This document shows, piece after piece, positions 1 to 6,850 of a DNA stretch of 64,000 nt. Source of the stretch: Ructibacterium sp965146665 (GTDB lineage: Bacteria > Bacillota > Clostridia > Monoglobales > Monoglobaceae); contig CBCTHE010000009.1 in NCBI GenBank assembly GCA_965146665.1, positions 62,001 through 126,000 of the forward strand, in the 5' to 3' direction. Each line of letters opens with the position of its first letter. The first letter of the stretch is position 1. The notes beneath the pieces were generated by a model. The model worked only from the letters and a program-made list of their open reading frames with translations, was not told the origin of the DNA and made no database searches. A program made the position numbers and the translations under genes.

Positions 1-104
1 CCCGCCAAACGGGAAATGATCTCAGGAACGCCTTTGTTCCATATAAAATAACTATAGCACAGCCGGCTGTGCTTGTCAAGCGGGAATTTCCCCCGGACAT
101 GACC

Positions 105-141
105 AAAAAACGGCCGGGCCCCGGCAACGCGTGCCCGGCCG
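105..141 (-). terminator. Rho-independent terminator of the ferredoxin gene
   Basis: Read on the minus strand, arms CGGCCGGGC (133-141) and its complement (111-119) form a 9-bp GC stem. Six T residues follow at once (105-110), 13 bases beyond the stop codon. This is a textbook intrinsic terminator. Confidence 0.9.
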
Positions 142-153
142 CCTGCCTTTTGC

Positions 154-855
154 TCAGTCCAGAATCCGGCCGTCGGTGGAGATGGTATAGACCTGCCACG
201 GGATGAATTTCCCGCTGCCGTACAGGGCCTCCCTGGCGGCATGCTCAATCCCGCCGCAGCAGGGCACCTCCATCCGTACAATGGACAGGCTTTTGATCTC
301 ATTGTTCCGTAGAATTTCGGTCAGCTTTTCCGTATAATCTCCGTCGTCCAGCTTCGGACATCCGATCAGGGTCACATGGTTCCGGATGAACCGCCGGTGA
401 AAATCGCCGTAGGCATAGGCCGTGCAGTCCGCGGCAATCAGCAGATTGGCCCCCTTGAAATACGGGGCGTTCACAGGTGCCAGCCTGATCTGCACCGGCC
501 ACTGGGAAAGCTGGCTCCCGCAGGCGGTCTGTGCCTCCATGGCAGGCTCCGGCTCCTGGTCCCGGCTGATGGCTTTTGACTGGGTTCCCGGACAGCCGCA
601 GGGCAAATTCCCGGCCTTTTCCGCCTGGGCCGCCTTGACTGCCGCCTCATCATAGGCGGGCGCCTCCCGTTCCTCAAAGGATATGGCTCCGGTGGGACAG
701 GCCGGCAGACAGTCGCCCAGCCCGTCACAGTAATCCTCCCGCAGGAGCTTTGCCTTTCCGTCTGCCATTCCAATGGCCCCCTCGTGACACGCCTGGGCAC
801 AAAGACCGCACCCATTGCACTTCTCTTCATCAATTCTAATGATTTTCCGTATCAT
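154..855 (-). CDS. 2x[4Fe-4S] ferredoxin-type protein with unknown C-terminal domain
   Basis: 233 residues. The N-terminus (about residues 8-58) carries two 4Fe-4S motifs: CNGCGLCAQAC, then a second one of the form C-x5-C-x3-C (CDGLGDCLPAC). About 40 residues of linker follow. The C-terminal ~120 residues hold conserved-looking cysteines (ADCTAY, IGCPK, VPCCGG) and read as the domain often fused to such ferredoxins in anaerobes. It is probably a cytoplasmic electron carrier. The gene is divergent from a Crp/Fnr regulator, a layout known from clostridial nitrosative/redox stress loci with hybrid-cluster protein, although no hcp lies in the window. The start has a good Shine-Dalgarno (AGGAGGG) and its own terminator follows. 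The exact partner is unknown. Confidence 0.85.
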   Translation of the reverse strand: MIRKIIRIDEEKCNGCGLCAQACHEGAIGMADGKAKLLREDYCDGLGDCLPACPTGAISFEEREAPAYDEAAVKAAQAEKAGNLPCGCPGTQSKAISRDQEPEPAMEAQTACGSQLSQWPVQIRLAPVNAPYFKGANLLIAADCTAYAYGDFHRRFIRNHVTLIGCPKLDDGDYTEKLTEILRNNEIKSLSIVRMEVPCCGGIEHAAREALYGSGKFIPWQVYTISTDGRILD

Positions 856-927
856 ATTCTATCCCTCCTGTTGCCGCATCTCCCCCGCTGTCAGCCCGGC
901 GGAAAAGGAGACCGCGCGCTTGATTTC

Positions 928-985
928 TTGACTTTCTGTGCATAGTATAGTATGATACAGGAGAAAATGATGTTGTAATTACAAC
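928..985 (+). promoter_or_regulatory. Promoter of the Crp/Fnr gene with downstream palindromic operator
   Basis: TTGACT (928-933), 17-base spacer, TATGAT (951-956). The palindrome at 972-985 lies just downstream of the expected transcription start, where a bound regulator would block transcription, so negative autoregulation is likely. The -10 boxes of the two divergent promoters sit back to back. Confidence 0.75.
944..985 (-). promoter_or_regulatory. Ferredoxin promoter with Fnr-like site at about -41.5
   Basis: On the minus strand a -10 TATACT lies at 944-949, predicting a start near 937. The perfect palindrome GTTGTAATTACAAC (972-985, centre 978.5) would then sit 41.5 bases upstream, the classic class II activator position for Crp/Fnr proteins. 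No good -35 box is present, as expected for an activated promoter. The geometry is read from the sequence; the role is inferred. Confidence 0.5.
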
Positions 986-999
986 GAAACGGTGATTCT

Positions 1000-1656
1000 A
1001 TGCAAAAATTTTTTCATGAAATTGCAAACTGCCCGCTTTTTGAGGGCATCGCGGCGGCGGAGCTGCCCGCGCTGCTGGAGCAGTTCAGGGCCGAAACAAA
1101 GACCTATCCCCGGGGCAGCTTCCTGCTCCGCGCAGGAGAGCGCCGAAGCACCCTTGGCATTGTCCTATCCGGAGCCGTACAGGTCCAGCAGGAGGACTAC
1201 AGCGGAAACAACACCCTGCTGGCCCAGCTCCTGCCGGGCGACCTGTTTGGCGAGGCCTTTGTCTGCGCCGGGGTTCCGTTTACGGTCTCGGCGTCCGCGC
1301 CGCAGGGCGCCGCGGTGCTGTGGCTTGCCTATCAAAGCCTTCTGGCCATGGACCGCGCGGCCACGCCGGCAAAGACGGATGTCATCGGCAACCTGATCCG
1401 GCTTCTAGCCGGAAAAAATATTTTTCTGACCGGACGGATCTCCCATCTGTCCAGACGCACCCTGCGGGACAAGGTGCTCTCCTATCTCTCGGAGCAATCA
1501 CAGCGCGCCGGGAGCCGGGACTTCACCATTCCCATGAACCGGCAGGCGCTGGCAGACTTTCTGGCGGCGGACCGGAGCGCGCTGTCCGCGGTGCTCTGCC
1601 GGCTTCGGGACGAAGGGATTCTGCGGTTTTACAAAAACCGGTTCACCTTTCTATGA
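1000..1656 (+). CDS. Crp/Fnr-family transcriptional regulator
   Basis: 218 residues, the normal length for this family. Residues ~15-115 form a cyclic-nucleotide-binding-type beta barrel (FEGIAAAELPALLEQF..., LLPGDLFGEAF). Residues ~160-215 form the winged helix (MNRQALADFLAADRSALSAV, LRDEGILRFYKN). There is no N-terminal Fnr iron-sulfur cysteine cluster, so any cofactor would be bound differently, as in HcpR- or ArcR-like members. ATG at 1000 is preferred over an out-of-frame start at 992; the ribosome site is weak (GGTG). The LysR gene begins 31 bases downstream in the same direction and the two may be co-transcribed. It probably controls the divergent ferredoxin gene through the shared palindrome. 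Confidence 0.9.
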   Translation: MQKFFHEIANCPLFEGIAAAELPALLEQFRAETKTYPRGSFLLRAGERRSTLGIVLSGAVQVQQEDYSGNNTLLAQLLPGDLFGEAFVCAGVPFTVSASAPQGAAVLWLAYQSLLAMDRAATPAKTDVIGNLIRLLAGKNIFLTGRISHLSRRTLRDKVLSYLSEQSQRAGSRDFTIPMNRQALADFLAADRSALSAVLCRLRDEGILRFYKNRFTFL

Positions 1657-1687
1657 GGAACCGAACAGCGGAATGGAGGTTTTCACT

Positions 1688-2578
1688 ATGAATTTACGGC
1701 ATCTCAAAATTTTTATGACAGTGGCGGACTGCGGCAATATGCACCGGGCCGCGGAACAGCTCTTCATCTCCCAGTCCACCGTGAGCCAGGCCGTCCGGGA
1801 GCTTGAGGCGGACTATGGCGTCAGGCTGTTTGAACGGCTCTCCCGCCGGATCTATCTGACGGAAAACGGTGCTCTTCTGCTGTCCTACGCCCGGCATATC
1901 CTCCAGTCCGCGGACGAAATGGAGCACACCATGCGCCACCGTTCCCAGTCCCCAGTTCTCCGGCTGGGGGGCAGTGTAACCGTGGGCACCTGTCTGATTG
2001 ACCGGGTAATCGACCGTATGGAAGCCCTGCTTCCAGGTGCCGGTATCTTTGTGACGGTCAATAATACCCAGACCATTGAAACCCAGCTCCTGCACAATGA
2101 ACTGGATGCCGCTGTGGTGGAGGGCATTATAACCAGTCCTGAGCTCCTCCGGATTCCCGTGCTGGAGGATGAACTGGTTGTGGCCGCCGGAAAAAGCCAT
2201 CCGCTTTTTGGCGCAGAACGGATCAGCCTTTCCGATCTGGAGGGTATGTCATTTATTTCCCGGGAAACCGGGAGCGCGGACCGGAACCAGTTTGAACAGA
2301 TCCTCAGTGAGCGCGGAATCAGCATTGTGCGGAAATGGCAGTGCACCAATACAGAGGCCATCAAGCACGCAGTCATACGGGGCCGTGGTCTGGCCATTTT
2401 GTCAAGGCTTCTGATATCCGGCGAAATCAGCCGGGGCGATATGCGGATTCTTTCTCTGGAGGACGTCAGCGTGAAGCGGACCATCCATCTGGTCTATCAC
2501 AAGAACAAATATCTCTCCCCTGTGATGCTGGCCCTGCAAAGGGCCTGTGCCGGGCTGTCAGGCGAGCCCGGCCAATAA
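1688..2578 (+). CDS. LysR-family transcriptional regulator
   Basis: 296 residues. The N-terminal winged HTH is classical (LRHLKIFMTVADCGNMHRAA, ISQSTVSQAVRELE). The periplasmic-binding-type effector domain follows (~90-290). ATG at 1688 is chosen because GGAGG lies 8 bases upstream; an in-frame ATG at 1673 lacks a site. Its 3' end overlaps the convergent ChrA-type gene by 21 bases. LysR genes are frequent neighbours of ChrA-like transporter pairs in Firmicutes, so that transporter is the likely target. The effector cannot be read from the sequence. Confidence 0.93.
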   Translation: MNLRHLKIFMTVADCGNMHRAAEQLFISQSTVSQAVRELEADYGVRLFERLSRRIYLTENGALLLSYARHILQSADEMEHTMRHRSQSPVLRLGGSVTVGTCLIDRVIDRMEALLPGAGIFVTVNNTQTIETQLLHNELDAAVVEGIITSPELLRIPVLEDELVVAAGKSHPLFGAERISLSDLEGMSFISRETGSADRNQFEQILSERGISIVRKWQCTNTEAIKHAVIRGRGLAILSRLLISGEISRGDMRILSLEDVSVKRTIHLVYHKNKYLSPVMLALQRACAGLSGEPGQ

Positions 2579-3133
2579 ATATACCAACGTTCCCACGATG
2601 CCGCTTCCCAGAATCACGGACACAGCGCTGAGCTTCCACTTCCGGAGAACAAACAGGCAGCCGCCGAATATCACAAATTCAATCCACCGGAAATCCGCCC
2701 ACTGGAAGGAACGGATATCCGACTGGAACAAGCCCAGCATCAGTATGGATGCGCCCGCAGAACCGATCAGGGCAACCACAGCCGGACGCAGGGCGGCAAG
2801 CACGGTCTGAACACCGCTGAACTTCCGGTATTTGTAATAAAAATGCGCCAGGGTCAGGCAGATGACAAAGGATGGTATGATACACCCAATGGTGCACAGC
2901 ACAGCCCCAAACGGACCAGCCAGCCGCGTCCCCACAAAGGTGGAGGAATTGATAGAGATGGGGCCGGGGGTCATCTCTGCAATGGTGATCAGATCGGTGA
3001 ATTCCTCCATGGTCATAAGCTGGTGGATGTCAACAATCTGCGACTGAATCAAAGGGATTGCGGCATAACCGCCGCCCACGCTGAACAGGCCCACTTGAAT
3101 AAAGGAAAAAAACAGCTTGATCAATAATGTCAT
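2558..3133 (-). CDS. ChrA-type (CHR) transporter, half-size subunit B
   Basis: 191 residues with about five or six hydrophobic segments. It carries the CHR signatures FFSFIQVGLFSVGGGYAAIP near residue 10 and MTPGPISINSSTFVG near residue 54. It is a single-domain (short-chain) CHR protein. Such proteins work as pairs of oppositely oriented homologues in the membrane, here with the gene just upstream, with which it shares an ATGA start/stop overlap. Characterised CHR proteins export chromate or take up sulfate-like oxyanions. In anaerobes the natural substrate is often unknown, so chromate should not be taken as proven. Confidence 0.88.
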   Translation of the reverse strand: MTLLIKLFFSFIQVGLFSVGGGYAAIPLIQSQIVDIHQLMTMEEFTDLITIAEMTPGPISINSSTFVGTRLAGPFGAVLCTIGCIIPSFVICLTLAHFYYKYRKFSGVQTVLAALRPAVVALIGSAGASILMLGLFQSDIRSFQWADFRWIEFVIFGGCLFVLRKWKLSAVSVILGSGIVGTLVYLLAGLA

Positions 3134-3714
3134 TGCACATCCTCTCCTTTCTTCCGGTAAATATCCGCAAGGAGATCAATAATCCCCACGGCAAGGCAGG
3201 ACAGAATAATCACCATGGCATTGACCTTTAAAAAATAGGTCAGCACAAAGGCGGCAATCATCATGCCAATATAGAGAATCCGGCGGGTGAGAACCACGTT
3301 TTTCGCAAGGTTGATCACCACGTCGAAAATGACCGCGGCAACCCCTGCCCGCATGACCTGAAGGGCGATGGCGATGTATCGGTTGGTCCGGAATTGCTCA
3401 TAGAACATGGAGATCACAAAAATAATGATCATGGGCGGCAGAATGGTGCCCAGAATGGCAGTCAGAGAGCCAAGAATTCCCTGCATCCGGTAGCCGATGA
3501 TCACAGAGGCGTTCACCGGCAGGGGGCCGGGGGACGACTGGGTGATGGCGGTGATATCCAGCATCTCATCCTCCTCCAGCCATTTGAGCTCCTCTACAAA
3601 TTTTCGTTTCATAAGTGATACGATCACAAATCCTCCCCCAAAGGTAAAGGCGCTGAGAATAAACATGGACTTAAACAGCTGCCACAGGATTTTTGGATTT
3701 CTTTCTTTTTTCAT
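3130..3714 (-). CDS. ChrA-type (CHR) transporter, half-size subunit A
   Basis: 194 residues, homologous to the downstream partner. It has LFKSMFILSAFTFGGGFVIV near the N-terminus and the CHR motif QSSPGPLPVNASVIIG, followed by hydrophobic helices. The reading frame stays open 31 codons further upstream, but ATG at 3714 has GAGGAGGG at the right distance and a consensus promoter just upstream, so it is taken as the start. It is translationally coupled to subunit B by a 4-base overlap. Together they form a two-gene operon facing the LysR gene. Confidence 0.88.
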   Translation of the reverse strand: MKKERNPKILWQLFKSMFILSAFTFGGGFVIVSLMKRKFVEELKWLEEDEMLDITAITQSSPGPLPVNASVIIGYRMQGILGSLTAILGTILPPMIIIFVISMFYEQFRTNRYIAIALQVMRAGVAAVIFDVVINLAKNVVLTRRILYIGMMIAAFVLTYFLKVNAMVIILSCLAVGIIDLLADIYRKKGEDVQ

Positions 3715-3742
3715 ATGATACCCTCCTCTTGCTTCCTGTACT

Positions 3743-3771
3743 ATTATACCCAATGTAATTCGATTTGTAAA
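3743..3771 (-). promoter_or_regulatory. Promoter of the chrA-type pair
   Basis: On the minus strand TTTACA (3766-3771), 17-base spacer, TATAAT (3743-3748), about 20 bases ahead of the ribosome site of the first gene. The surrounding ~100 bases are strikingly AT-rich, room enough for LysR binding sites. Nothing else is recognisable between 3772 and 3933. Confidence 0.8.
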
Positions 3772-3933
3772 ATAGCATTTTTTCATTATATTAATCGGAA
3801 AAACCAATCAATTTTCTTTGAGCTTTCAATAGAAACAATATGCCTCATTCCAAAGAGAATATACAGCGGAAAAAATTTAGAAAGAAACAGCAAAAACATC
3901 TTGATGAATACACGTAGCTGCGAATTGGAGGCA

Positions 3934-4190
3934 ATGAATTGCCGGCCAAAAAAATCGGGCCCTCATCGTGAGAATCCCAAGGACACTATGCCCGTGTACG
4001 GGTCGACAAGATCACGCTTGCGGCGCTGTATGAAAGCGCTGAAACACTCAAGACCACCCGTTCGGACATCATCCGGAAAGCCATTCTACGATACACGACG
4101 GTCTCGGCAAATAAAAAGGAAACGGTATCTCTCCACAAGGATCACCGTTTCCCACCACCGCGCAGCCGCCCAATCGGGCGGAGCACATGA
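3934..4190 (+). pseudogene. Frameshifted small ribbon-helix-helix (CopG/Arc-like) regulator
   Basis: The first frame reads MNCRPKKSGPHRENPKDTM from 3934. The second frame continues with VRVDKITLAALYESAETL and TTRSDIIRKAIL, ending at TGA 4188-4190. Joined, they give the usual layout of small clostridial RHH proteins: basic GRPKSxNPK-like head, beta strand RVRVD, two helices. A one-base deletion around 3984-3995 separates the halves. An intact paralogue follows at 4313. The last ~25 codons run into the downstream structured repeat, so the original stop was probably lost too. It was found by translating all frames by eye; a sequencing error is a possible alternative. Confidence 0.65.
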
Positions 4191-4235
4191 ATATGATACA
4201 CTATGTCCCCGCTGTTTGCAAGCGGCTGCCGGAAA
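4118..4235 (+). repeat. Structured direct repeat, copy 1
   Basis: 118 bp, about 93% identical to 4486-4604 (seven substitutions and one single-base gap). It can fold into three successive hairpins: GGAAACGG...CCGTTTCC (4118-4152), CCGCCC-AATC-GGGCGG, and CCGCT...AGCGG near its end. It begins inside the tail of the broken RHH reading frame. It could be a structured RNA, terminator-like 3' element or mobile cassette boundary; it is not a tRNA or CRISPR repeat. Confidence 0.8.
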
Positions 4236-4250
4236 TAATTCAAAATTAGC

Positions 4251-4299
4251 TTGACTTTTTGGACTCCACGCACTATAATGTATTCGTGGAGTTCAAAAA
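4251..4299 (+). promoter_or_regulatory. RHH gene promoter with operator-like inverted repeat around the -10
   Basis: TTGACT (4251-4256), 17-base spacer, TATAAT (4274-4279). The arms TTTTTGGACTCCACG (4256-4270) and CGTGGAGTTCAAAAA (4285-4299) are complementary at 14 of 15 positions and flank the -10 box. RHH proteins of the CopG type repress their own promoters at such sites, so this is the probable autoregulatory operator. Confidence 0.8.
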
Positions 4300-4312
4300 G
4301 TGAGGTGATAAC

Positions 4313-4483
4313 GTGAGCCCACGCACAGGACGGCCAAAGTCAGACAATCCCAAAAAGTATGACATTAAAGTACGGTATGATGAAGAAATGCACAAAGAGC
4401 TTCTAAGCTACTGCAAGGAGCATAACATCACACGCGTTGAGGCATTTCGAAGGGGATTGCAGTTACTTTTAGGTCAAAAATAA
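4313..4483 (+). CDS. Small ribbon-helix-helix (CopG/Arc-like) DNA-binding protein
   Basis: 56 residues from a GTG start with GAGGTGATA upstream. The basic head SPRTGRPKSDNPKKYD is followed by one beta strand (IKVRYD) and two helices (EEMHKELLSYCKEHN, TRVEAFRRGLQLLL), the minimal RHH fold, which dimerises and binds DNA with the strand. It has a consensus promoter with a strong inverted repeat over the -10, fitting self-repression. It is followed within three bases by a structured repeat, the same order as the broken paralogue upstream. No toxin gene is evident beside it. It was missed by a length cut-off. Confidence 0.8.
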   Translation: MSPRTGRPKSDNPKKYDIKVRYDEEMHKELLSYCKEHNITRVEAFRRGLQLLLGQK

Positions 4484-4485
4484 TA

Positions 4486-4604
4486 GGAAACGGCATCTCT
4501 CCACAAGAATCACCGTTTCCCACCTACCGCGCAACCGCCCAATCAGGCGGAGCACATAAATATTATACACTATGTCTCCGCTGTTTGCAAGCGGCTGCCG
4601 GAAA
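4486..4604 (+). repeat. Structured direct repeat, copy 2
   Basis: 119-bp partner of 4118-4235. The first stem (GGAAACGG/CCGTTTCC) and the terminal CCGCT/AGCGG stem are intact. The middle stem keeps five of six pairs (CCGCC/GGCGG). It lies between the stop of the RHH gene and the ribosome site of the next small gene, so any transcript of that gene from the RHH promoter would carry it as a leader. Confidence 0.8.
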
Positions 4605-4627
4605 TTCAAAGAAAGGAATTTTTAATT

Positions 4628-4933
4628 ATGAACTTTGCATCTGAACTGCGGGAACTGATTGACGGCAGAGTAGACGCCGCGCACAAACGTCTGCGGCAGA
4701 GTGACGAAACCTACAGAAAGCAGAGCTATCGGCTCTGCGAAATTGAAGAAACGCTGAACAAGTTCCTTGAGGCCCCGGCGGCCAAGCCGGAGGAAAAGCA
4801 TTGGAATCTTTTGCGGGAATACATGGAGCTTGAAATGGACAGCTGGTATCCAAGTTATTCCTCCGTTTATGTACAGGCGGTGATTGACTGCGTCCGCGTG
4901 CTGACAAGGCTGGGCTGGAAAATGGATCAATAA
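4628..4933 (+). CDS. Small cytoplasmic protein of unknown function
   Basis: 101 residues (MNFASELRELIDGRVDAAHK...), charged and helical. The tyrosine-rich second half (DSWYPSYSSVYVQAVIDCVR) ends LGWKMDQ, with no signal peptide or membrane segment. It resembles the short accessory proteins common in clostridial integrative elements (DUF6809-like in general appearance), but the family assignment is not secure. AAAGGAA lies upstream of the ATG. It follows the second structured repeat and may be read from the RHH promoter. Confidence 0.7.
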   Translation: MNFASELRELIDGRVDAAHKRLRQSDETYRKQSYRLCEIEETLNKFLEAPAAKPEEKHWNLLREYMELEMDSWYPSYSSVYVQAVIDCVRVLTRLGWKMDQ

Positions 4934-4961
4934 CGGCGCAGAAGCGGTCAGCGTATATCAT

Positions 4962-4991
4962 TTGACATCATTACGAGAGAAGTGGTCTAAT
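4962..4991 (+). promoter_or_regulatory. Probable promoter of the LRR protein gene
   Basis: TTGACA (4962-4967), 18-base spacer, TCTAAT (4986-4991). The coding start lies 50 bases further on with GGAGAGG ahead of it. Confidence 0.5.
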
Positions 4992-5040
4992 TTATCATAG
5001 AACACAGCCTAGCTTTGAGCCTTGAAAGGAGAGGTATCTG

Positions 5041-6708
5041 ATGAAAAAAATGATGTTGCTGCTGGCGCTCTGGATGAGCGGTGTACTGCTTCTCTCCGGC
5101 GGTTCTGTCCTGGCCGCGGAGAACGGCGTCTGCGGCGAAAACCTGACCTGGTCTTTGGAGGACGGCGTCCTGACCATCCAGGGCACAGGCCCCATGGAGC
5201 GCTTGGCCTCCTGGACCGGACAGCCCTGGCGTGACAGCCGCGGCAGCATTACAGCCGCAGTAATCGGCGACGGCGTGACCGAAGTTTCCGATTATGCCTT
5301 CTTTTACTGCCGGGAGCTGAAAAGTCTTGATCTTCCGGACAGCCTGACCAAAATTGGCCAATCGGCCTTTGCGGGCTGTGAAAACCTGACCGAACTGACC
5401 ATCCCGGACAGCATCACCGGCATTGGCCCGCGCGCCTTTGCCTATTGCGGCGGCCTCACCGGCATTACCCTTCCGGACAGCCTGACCGAGGTTCCAGACT
5501 GGGCCTTTTTCCGCTGTGCCGCATTGACCGGGGCTGAGCTTCCTGCCGGTGTGACCCGGGTGGGAGACCATGCGTTTTCCGGCTGTGCCGGACTGACAAA
5601 GCTCGGTCTGCCGGAGGGGCTGACAGAAATCGGGAACTGGGCCTTTGCGGAAAGCGGCCTGACCGAAGCCGTCTTTCCGGCAGGCCTGCGCCGGATCGGC
5701 GACCGGGCCTTTGACAGCTGCGAACAGATCGGCGCGGTACGCTTTGGCGGCGCCATGGCCCAGTGGGAGCAGGTTTTTCTCGGCGCGGAAAACACCGCGC
5801 TGACCCGGGTGAATCAGCAGTGCGCGGACGGAGTTATTGAAGGAATGCTGGACTCCGGAACCTGCGTGGAAAACCTGACCTGGTATCTGAATACCGCGGG
5901 CGTCCTGCGCATCCAGGGCACAGGGTCCATGGACGACTGGAACAACTCGATCGGCCCACCTTGGTATGAAAATCGTACCATCATAGAGTCCGTCATCATC
6001 GACAATGGGGTAACCAACATTGGCGATTGGGCGTTTTCCGATTGCCGCAGCCTGACGGAAATCACTATACCGGACAGCGTTACCAATATTGCCCGTATGG
6101 CGTTTTCCAACTGTGGCAGCTTGACGGAAATCACCATACCAGACAGCGTCACAAGCATTGGAGAGTGGACGTTTTACTGTTGCCATAGCCTGACGGGAAT
6201 CACTATACCGAACAGCGTCACCAGCATCGGCGAAAGCGCGTTTTACTGTTGCGGCAACCTGACGGGAATCACTATACCGAACACCGTCACAAGCATCGGT
6301 GAGAGCGCGTTTTCCGGTTGCCATAGCCTGACGGGAATCACTATACCGAACACCGTCACCAGTATTGGCGAAAGCGCCTTTTCATTCTGCAACAGCCTTA
6401 TAGAAATTACCATTCCGGACAGCGTTATCAATATTGGCCGTATGGCATTTTCCGACTGTGATAGCCTGTCGAAAATCGTCCTCCCCAATAGCGTTACCAG
6501 CATTGGAGAGTGGACGTTTTACAAATGCGACAGCCTGACGGAAATCAACATCCCAGACAGCGTCACCAACATTGGGGATTGGGCGTTTTATGACTGCCAT
6601 AACCTAACAGATGTGTATTACGGCGGCACAGCTGAGGCATGGGAAAAAATCCAGTTCGGAGAGTACAACGACGCGCTCATGAGCGCAAATGTCCACTTTA
6701 ACAGCTAA
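5041..6708 (+). CDS. Secreted BspA-type leucine-rich-repeat protein
   Basis: 555 residues with a clear signal peptide (MKKMMLLLALWMSGVLLLSGGSVLA, cut before AENG). It contains two related modules. Each starts with a short cap (CGENLTWSLEDGVLTIQGTG near residue 37 and CVENLTWYLNTAGVLRIQG near 278) followed by 23-residue LRR_5 units of the form LTEITIPDSVTNIGDWAFSDC. The first module's units have diverged; the second has eight units near-identical at DNA level. BspA-type LRR proteins are surface or secreted and often bind host proteins or other cells. No cell-wall anchor (LPXTG, SLH) is present, so it may be released. It is a single gene with its own promoter and terminator. Confidence 0.9.
   Translation: MKKMMLLLALWMSGVLLLSGGSVLAAENGVCGENLTWSLEDGVLTIQGTGPMERLASWTGQPWRDSRGSITAAVIGDGVTEVSDYAFFYCRELKSLDLPDSLTKIGQSAFAGCENLTELTIPDSITGIGPRAFAYCGGLTGITLPDSLTEVPDWAFFRCAALTGAELPAGVTRVGDHAFSGCAGLTKLGLPEGLTEIGNWAFAESGLTEAVFPAGLRRIGDRAFDSCEQIGAVRFGGAMAQWEQVFLGAENTALTRVNQQCADGVIEGMLDSGTCVENLTWYLNTAGVLRIQGTGSMDDWNNSIGPPWYENRTIIESVIIDNGVTNIGDWAFSDCRSLTEITIPDSVTNIARMAFSNCGSLTEITIPDSVTSIGEWTFYCCHSLTGITIPNSVTSIGESAFYCCGNLTGITIPNTVTSIGESAFSGCHSLTGITIPNTVTSIGESAFSFCNSLIEITIPDSVINIGRMAFSDCDSLSKIVLPNSVTSIGEWTFYKCDSLTEINIPDSVTNIGDWAFYDCHNLTDVYYGGTAEAWEKIQFGEYNDALMSANVHFNS
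6052..6603 (+). repeat. Eight tandem 69-bp units inside the LRR gene
   Basis: Units begin at 6052, 6121, 6190, 6259, 6328, 6397, 6466 and 6535, each encoding 23 residues with the core (E/G)ITIP(D/N)(S/T)V(T)(N/S)IG. All stay in frame. Units at 6190, 6259 and 6328 are nearly the same sequence, which points to recent unequal exchange. Confidence 0.92.
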
Positions 6709-6797
6709 TTCAGCCCTGAGTGTGGCTCGCAGCGCCTTAAACCACGCAAAACACACACGATTTTCCCGTCAAACCGCGTATTGTCCCTCCATGCACA

Positions 6798-6850
6798 AGC
6801 CCCGCGCAGGCCCCGAACTTCCGGGGCCGCGCGGGGCTCTTTTCATTTTT
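6798..6850 (+). terminator. Terminator of the LRR gene
   Basis: A long GC hairpin has outer arms AGCCCCGCGC (6798-6807) and GCGCGGGGCT (6829-6838) plus an inner GGCCCCG/CGGGGCC stem. The T-rich tract TCTTTTCATTTTT follows on the plus strand. The convergent gatB stop lies inside the tract, so the hairpin may also end gatB transcripts. Confidence 0.85.

Noticed and set aside
3715..4254. 179-codon plus-strand frame across the chrA promoter and RHH remnant
   Set aside because: Only ~20 residues of it match an RHH head; the rest covers promoter and repeat DNA. Better explained by the frameshifted gene at 3934-4190.
4987..6324. Long minus-strand open frame (445 codons) opposite the LRR gene
   Set aside because: It is the antisense of a repetitive coding region; no ribosome site, low-complexity composition following the repeat period. 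The plus-strand gene explains the openness.
6052..6603. Regular repeats considered as a CRISPR-like array
   Set aside because: Units are contiguous, in frame and code for leucine-rich repeats; there are no spacers.
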